From Poindextera sp036272595 (GTDB lineage Bacteria; Pseudomonadota; Alphaproteobacteria; Caulobacterales; Caulobacteraceae): a DNA stretch of 64,000 nt. Location: NCBI GenBank assembly GCA_036272595.1, contig DATAYM010000017.1, forward strand, positions 61,408 to 125,407, read 5' to 3'. The translations under genes and the position numbers were made by a program. How positions within the stretch are numbered: the stretch's first letter is position 1; each line of letters opens with the position of its first letter. A model generated the notes under the pieces. That model was not told the DNA's origin. It was given only the letters and a program-made list of their open reading frames with translations, and ran no database searches. Shown in pieces: positions 59,869 through 64,000 of this stretch.

Positions 59869-61074
59869 ATGCCCCCGCCCGCGCTCAAGCGTAAACCGGT
59901 TCTCTCGGCGCCCGAAGCCGCGCCGGAATCGCTCGAGCTGACCATTCTGATGCCTTGCCTGAACGAGGCCGAGACCATCGAGGTCTGCATCGCCAAGGCG
60001 TTGGGCTACCTGCGCCGCAGCGGCGTCGCCGGCGAGGTGCTGATCGCCGACAACGGCTCCAGCGACGGTTCGCAGGCCCTGGCCGAAGCGGCCGGCGCCC
60101 GCGTCGTCGCCGTGCCGGAAAAGGGCTATGGCGCGGCGCTGATGGGCGGCATCCGGGCGGCGCGCGGCCGCTTCGTGATCATGGGCGACGCCGACGACAG
60201 CTACGATTTCGAGAACCTCGACGGCATGGTCGACCATCTGCGCGGCGGCGCCGACCTGGTCATGGGCAACCGCTTCCAGGGCGGCATAGCGCCGGGCGCC
60301 ATGCCCTTCCTGCACCGCTACCTGGGCAATCCGGTGCTGTCCTTCATCGGCCGGCTGTTCTTCTCGATTCCGGTCGGCGATTTCCACTGCGGCCTGCGCG
60401 GGTTCTCGCGCGAGTCGATGCTGGACCTTGGCCTGCAGAGCCCGGGCATGGAGTTCGCCAGCGAGATGATCGTCAAGGCCTCGCTGCAGGGCCGGCGCAT
60501 CGAGGAGACCCCGACCACGCTTCGGCCCGACGGCCGCTCGCGGCCGCCGCACCTGAAGACCTGGCGCGACGGCTGGCGGCATCTGCGGTTCCTGCTGCTG
60601 CACAGCCCGCGGTTCCTGTTCATCTATCCAGGGGTCGGCCTTATCCTGCTCGGCCTGGCCGGATCGGCGCTTCTGGCGCGCGGCGCGGTGCGGGTCGGTC
60701 CGCGTGTGGAGCTCGACGTCCATTCGCTGGTGGTGGCCTGTTTCGCCGTGCTGATCGGGGTGCAGCTGGTGGTGTTCGGCGCCCTGGCGCGGCGTTACCA
60801 GATGCTCGAGGGCGTCCTGCCGCCGGCGCAGCGGTTCGAGAAATTCCTGCTCGGCCTCAGTCTGGAGCCGATTTTGCGGGCCGCGCTGGTCATTTTCCTG
60901 GCAGGCGCGCTCGGCGCCGGCTGGGCGGTGTTCAACTGGGCGGGTTCCGGTTTCGGCCCGATCCACTACTATGGCGTGATGCGGGTGCTGGTCATGTCGC
61001 TGACCGCGGTGGCCGTGGCGATCCAGCTGGCGGCGGCCGGGTTCCTGGCGTCCGTGTTCGCGCTTCGGCGCTGA
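59869..61074 (+). CDS. Family 2 glycosyltransferase with C-terminal membrane helices
   Basis: A 401-residue dolichyl-phosphate-glucose-synthase-like enzyme. The GT-A domain has LTILMPCLNEAETIEVCIAK, LIADNGSSDGSQALAEAAGA, VIMGDADDSYDFENLDGMVD (catalytic DxD), and GDFHCGLRGFSRESMLDLG, followed by LRFLLLHSPRFLF. Four membrane helices follow (about 255-400, for example LIFLGL-type segments). The donor is probably a nucleotide sugar and the acceptor undecaprenyl phosphate. Its stop is one base before the GtrA-fusion gene's GTG, so the two are coupled. Confidence 0.88.
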   Translation: MPPPALKRKPVLSAPEAAPESLELTILMPCLNEAETIEVCIAKALGYLRRSGVAGEVLIADNGSSDGSQALAEAAGARVVAVPEKGYGAALMGGIRAARGRFVIMGDADDSYDFENLDGMVDHLRGGADLVMGNRFQGGIAPGAMPFLHRYLGNPVLSFIGRLFFSIPVGDFHCGLRGFSRESMLDLGLQSPGMEFASEMIVKASLQGRRIEETPTTLRPDGRSRPPHLKTWRDGWRHLRFLLLHSPRFLFIYPGVGLILLGLAGSALLARGAVRVGPRVELDVHSLVVACFAVLIGVQLVVFGALARRYQMLEGVLPPAQRFEKFLLGLSLEPILRAALVIFLAGALGAGWAVFNWAGSGFGPIHYYGVMRVLVMSLTAVAVAIQLAAAGFLASVFALRR

Positions 61075-61075
61075 G

Positions 61076-63091
61076 GTGAAGAAGGTCTTGATGCGTCGGC
61101 TGGCGTCGCTCCTGCCCATCCTGGCGGGAACATTGATGATCATGGCGGTGGTCGTGATCAACGGACACCCGTCCGTGTTCACCGACAGCGACGACTACTA
61201 TGTCGAAGGCCGCACCATGGTCCTGGGCATCGCCCAGGCGATCGGGGTCAAGAAACCCGATCCGCCGCCCACCGACCCGCAGGACATCGCCGACGCCCAG
61301 CAACTGGCCGCCGACATCCACATGTCGCACACCGAGATCGGCGCGCGCTCGCCGTTTTTCGGCGCCTGGCTCTACGTCACCCAGAAGATCGGCACGCTTT
61401 GGCTGACCGCCGCGCTGCAGGCGGCCATCGGCGCATGGCTGGTCCTGCTGGTCTGGCGGGTCGCCTGCCCGCGCGCGCCGGCCTGGACCGCCTACGCCGC
61501 CGAGGCGGCGGTCGCCTTCGGCTCGACCCTGCCCTTCTTCGCCGGCTTCGCCATGCCCGACATCTTCGCCGGCTATGCGGCCGTGGCGAGCGTGCTGATC
61601 CTGGTGTTCTGGGAGCGGTTGCGGATCCTTGAGCGGCTGGCCCTCGCCGCTCTGCTCACCTTCTGCATGGTGGTGCACACCTCGCACCTGCTCGACACCG
61701 TCGCCATCGTGGTGGTCGCGATCTTCGGGTTCGTGCTGCTCAGGGCGCCGCGCGAAAAGGCGTCGGCGGCCGTGTTCACCGTCATCGGCGCGATCCTGCT
61801 GACGCTGGTGGTCAACGCCGGCTACCGCCAGTCAGTCCTGGTCAGGACCGGCGACGAGCTGCACAGGCCGCCGTTCCTGGCCATGCGCGTGGTCGCCGAC
61901 GGGCCGGGCCGCCGCTACCTGCGCCAGGCCTGCGGCGCCGGCGCGACCTGGACCCTCTGCCAGTTCCGCCGGCTGCCCAACACCAACAGCCAGGACATGC
62001 TGTGGTCCGACGACCGCTCGAAGGGCATCTTCAACGTCACCACCTACGAAAACCGGCTGAAGATGGAGCAGGAGGAGAACAGCTTCGTCCTGCACGCCGT
62101 CGCATCCGACCCGCTCGGCCAGGCGTTCGCCTCGCTGAAGAACTGGGGCGACCAGCTGGCCATGGTCTATGTCGACGATCCCCTGCGCAACCCGCACTAC
62201 TACCTGACCAACGCCTATTGGAGCACGACCAACCTCCCCTGGCTGATCAACCACGTCGCCGATTGCGGCCGCGACCAGTGGGGTTGCGGGGCCAGGCTGA
62301 CCATGGACGGCTCGGTCTGGCTGCACGGCGGCCTCTTCGTGCTGGGGCTGGCGGTCATCGGCTGGTGGATCAGCAGCAAGGAGATCCTCGAGGCCGTCGG
62401 CGGCGGCGGCTTCAACTGGAAGGACGACCGCGCGCGGCTGATGCTGACCATCGGCCTGCTGCTCGCCGCCGTGCTGGTCAACGCCTTCGTCTGCGGGGCG
62501 CTCTCCGGGCCGTTCGCCCGCTATCAGGCGCGCATCACCTGGCTGGTCGCCCTCGGCGCGGCGCTGGCGGCGATCTCGGCGGTTCCGGCGAGGCTGCGGT
62601 TGCCGGCCTGGGCGGCGCGCCTGCGCGCCCAGCCGCTGGTCGCGGCGTTCGAGCGCCGGTTCGATTTCGCCTTCCTCCGCTTCGGCCTGGTCGGGACCGC
62701 CGGTTTTCTGGTCCACGCCTCGGTGCTGAACCTGGTGGTCTATGAGATCGGGGTGAACCGCTACATCGGCTGGCTGGCGGGCTTCGCAGTGGCGGTGGTG
62801 GCGACCCTGCTGCTCAACCGCGCCTTCACCTTCCGGAGGGCCAGCCATCACGGTCCCTGGCGACAGGCGGTGATCTACGTGATGGTGCAGGGCTTCGGCG
62901 CGGCGGCCAATTTCGCCACCTACACCGCCGCGATCGCCCTCTTCCCGACGCTCGGGCGCACGCTGCTGATCCCGCTGGCCATGGGCTCGATCGCCGGCCT
63001 CTGCCTGAACTTCCTCGGCTCCAAGCACCTGGCCTTCCGCCCGGCCAAGACGGTCGAGCCGGCCGAAGCGGTCGAGGCGTCGTCCTCTTAA
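61076..63091 (+). CDS. Membrane protein with C-terminal GtrA flippase-like domain
   Basis: A 671-residue multi-helix inner-membrane protein starting at GTG 61076, one base past the glycosyltransferase stop. The N-terminal 480 residues have about ten hydrophobic helices, a periplasmic loop after helix 1 (DSDDYYVEGRTMVLGIAQAI) and a larger one around 270-420, a layout like GT-C mannosyltransferases but without a clear catalytic motif. Residues about 535-655 form a GtrA domain: FLRFGLVGTAGFLVHASVLN and ATLLLNRAFTFRR. GtrA proteins flip lipid-linked sugars. Fusion with an upstream domain is unusual; together with the coupled GT it probably glycosylates a surface polymer. Confidence 0.82.
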   Translation: MKKVLMRRLASLLPILAGTLMIMAVVVINGHPSVFTDSDDYYVEGRTMVLGIAQAIGVKKPDPPPTDPQDIADAQQLAADIHMSHTEIGARSPFFGAWLYVTQKIGTLWLTAALQAAIGAWLVLLVWRVACPRAPAWTAYAAEAAVAFGSTLPFFAGFAMPDIFAGYAAVASVLILVFWERLRILERLALAALLTFCMVVHTSHLLDTVAIVVVAIFGFVLLRAPREKASAAVFTVIGAILLTLVVNAGYRQSVLVRTGDELHRPPFLAMRVVADGPGRRYLRQACGAGATWTLCQFRRLPNTNSQDMLWSDDRSKGIFNVTTYENRLKMEQEENSFVLHAVASDPLGQAFASLKNWGDQLAMVYVDDPLRNPHYYLTNAYWSTTNLPWLINHVADCGRDQWGCGARLTMDGSVWLHGGLFVLGLAVIGWWISSKEILEAVGGGGFNWKDDRARLMLTIGLLLAAVLVNAFVCGALSGPFARYQARITWLVALGAALAAISAVPARLRLPAWAARLRAQPLVAAFERRFDFAFLRFGLVGTAGFLVHASVLNLVVYEIGVNRYIGWLAGFAVAVVATLLLNRAFTFRRASHHGPWRQAVIYVMVQGFGAAANFATYTAAIALFPTLGRTLLIPLAMGSIAGLCLNFLGSKHLAFRPAKTVEPAEAVEASSS

Positions 63092-63102
63092 GGCTTCGCC
63101 GC

Positions 63103-64000
63103 TCAGGCCGAGCGGCTCACCGCGAAGTCGGCCAGGTCCTCCAGCGCCACGCGCCAATCGCTGGCCGGGAAGACCGACAGGGCGGCCTTGGCGGTCCAGG
63201 CGTAGTCGGCGGCGAGGTCGAGCGTCGCCTCCAGCGCGCCGGCGCCGACGATCAGCTCGTGGGCGCGGCGGAAGTCGGCTTCGGTCTGTTCGCGCCGGCC
63301 GATGGCGCGCTCCCAGAACGCCGCCTCGCGCGGCCCCGAGCGGGCGATGGCCAGCAGCAGCGGCAGGGTCGCCTTGCCTTCGCGGAAGTCGTCGCCGGCG
63401 TTCTTGCCGAGGGTCTCGGCCACGCCGCTGTAGTCGAGCGCATCGTCGGTCAGCTGGAAGGCAAGGCCCAGGTTGAGGCCGTAGGCGCGAAGCGCGGCGA
63501 CCTTGGGCTCGGCGGCGGCGGCCGAGACCGCGCCGGCCTCGGCGGAGGCGGCGAACAGTTCGGCGGTCTTGGCCTTGATGATCTCCAGGTAGGTTTCCTG
63601 GTCGAGATTGAGGTCGTGGGCGCGGGTCAGCTGCAGCACCTCGCCCTCGGCGATGACGCTGGAGGCCTTGGCCAGGATGTCGAGGGCGCGAATCGAGCCG
63701 GCCTCGACCATCAGCTCGAAGGCGCGCGCGAAGAGGAAGTCGCCGACCAGCACACTGGAGGGCGCGCCCCAGATCAGGTGGGCGGCCACCTTGCCGCGGC
63801 GCAGCTGCGAGGAATCCACCACGTCGTCGTGCAGCAGGGTGGCGGTGTGGATGAACTCCACTGCCGCCGCGAGCTTCAGGCAGGCATCGTCCCGCGCCCC
63901 CGCCAGGCGGGCCGCCGCGACGGTCAGAAGGGGCCGCAACCGCTTGGCGGAGCCCGCGATCAGGTGGTCGGCCAGCGCCGGGATCACCGGCACCGGGCTA
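63103..64000 (-). CDS. ispB: Polyprenyl (octa/decaprenyl) diphosphate synthase (5' end cut)
   Basis: Chain-elongating trans-isoprenyl diphosphate synthase that supplies the quinone side chain. The first aspartate-rich motif is LLHDDVVDSSQLRRG and the second LGLAFQLTDDALDYSG, both complete, with KRLRPLLTVAAARLAG giving the conserved Lys-Arg. The C-terminus ends DFAVSRSA. About 298 residues are visible, and the frame continues beyond the window edge, so the true start is missing. Convergent with the GtrA-fusion gene. Product length cannot be decided. Confidence 0.9.
   Translation of the reverse strand, partial: SPVPVIPALADHLIAGSAKRLRPLLTVAAARLAGARDDACLKLAAAVEFIHTATLLHDDVVDSSQLRRGKVAAHLIWGAPSSVLVGDFLFARAFELMVEAGSIRALDILAKASSVIAEGEVLQLTRAHDLNLDQETYLEIIKAKTAELFAASAEAGAVSAAAAEPKVAALRAYGLNLGLAFQLTDDALDYSGVAETLGKNAGDDFREGKATLPLLLAIARSGPREAAFWERAIGRREQTEADFRRAHELIVGAGALEATLDLAADYAWTAKAALSVFPASDWRVALEDLADFAVSRSA

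Overview
The window is high-GC alphaproteobacterial DNA, most likely from a member of the Caulobacteraceae (Caulobacter/Phenylobacterium type). The reasons are dense GC-rich codon use, alaS next to recA, an alphaproteobacterial LexA box (GTTC-N7-GTTC) before recA, a 403-residue eukaryote-like NADP isocitrate dehydrogenase, a TPR/ATP-grasp fusion beside an orphan Flp pilin, and many small VOC, GST and SDR enzymes. The genus is an inference. I saw no rRNA, tRNA or CRISPR array.

Layout. 1-3038: outer-membrane efflux lipoprotein, then a VOC-GNAT-GST cassette. 3099-7141: an accessory patch with a frameshifted scrap of a DUF2779 gene and an intact mcrB-mcrC pair (type IV restriction). Its McrB carries an extra EVE-like domain between Walker A and Walker B. 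7165-19593: ordinary chromosome with a GST, a gene scrap, a SulP transporter, a nucleotidyltransferase, trmJ, icd, a methyltransferase, a TetR-controlled NTF2/NmrA pair, alaS and a VOC protein. 19784-20974: recA with its LexA box.

21172 to about 34200 is a Mu-like transposable prophage lying right-to-left. It has a divergent repressor and early DNA-binding protein, MuA and MuB homologues, GemA, a Mor-type activator, then a tail assembly chaperone, a GpE-like protein reached by a textbook -1 frameshift (T_TTT_TTT, 6-nt spacer, GNRA hairpin), and a tape measure protein. Lysis, packaging, portal, capsid, sheath, baseplate and fibre genes are absent. The distal end instead carries five or six uncharacterised membrane, secreted or cytoplasmic genes that look like cargo and are the best candidates for an undescribed system.

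34226-44159: hybrid sensor kinase, lipoprotein, AraC regulator, a trimeric autotransporter built from exactly 42 tandem 16-residue repeats, SDR, a GtrB/ArnC-type glycosyltransferase and asparagine synthetase. 44291-47022: an OprB-type porin divergent from a frameshifted CsoR/RcnR-type repressor and a ZIP metal transporter, each side with palindromic operators. 47150-53710: PepSY membrane protein, cupredoxin, a NarL-type two-component system and a TonB-dependent receptor. A shared near-palindrome upstream of the cupredoxin and in the regulator/receptor intergenic region suggests one metal-related regulon. 53927-64000: orphan Flp pilin, TPR/ATP-grasp protein, EF-hand protein with a His7 run, Gly/Tyr-rich exported protein, EAL phosphodiesterase, YARHG protein, a glycosyltransferase/GtrA-fusion pair, and a polyprenyl diphosphate synthase cut by the window end.
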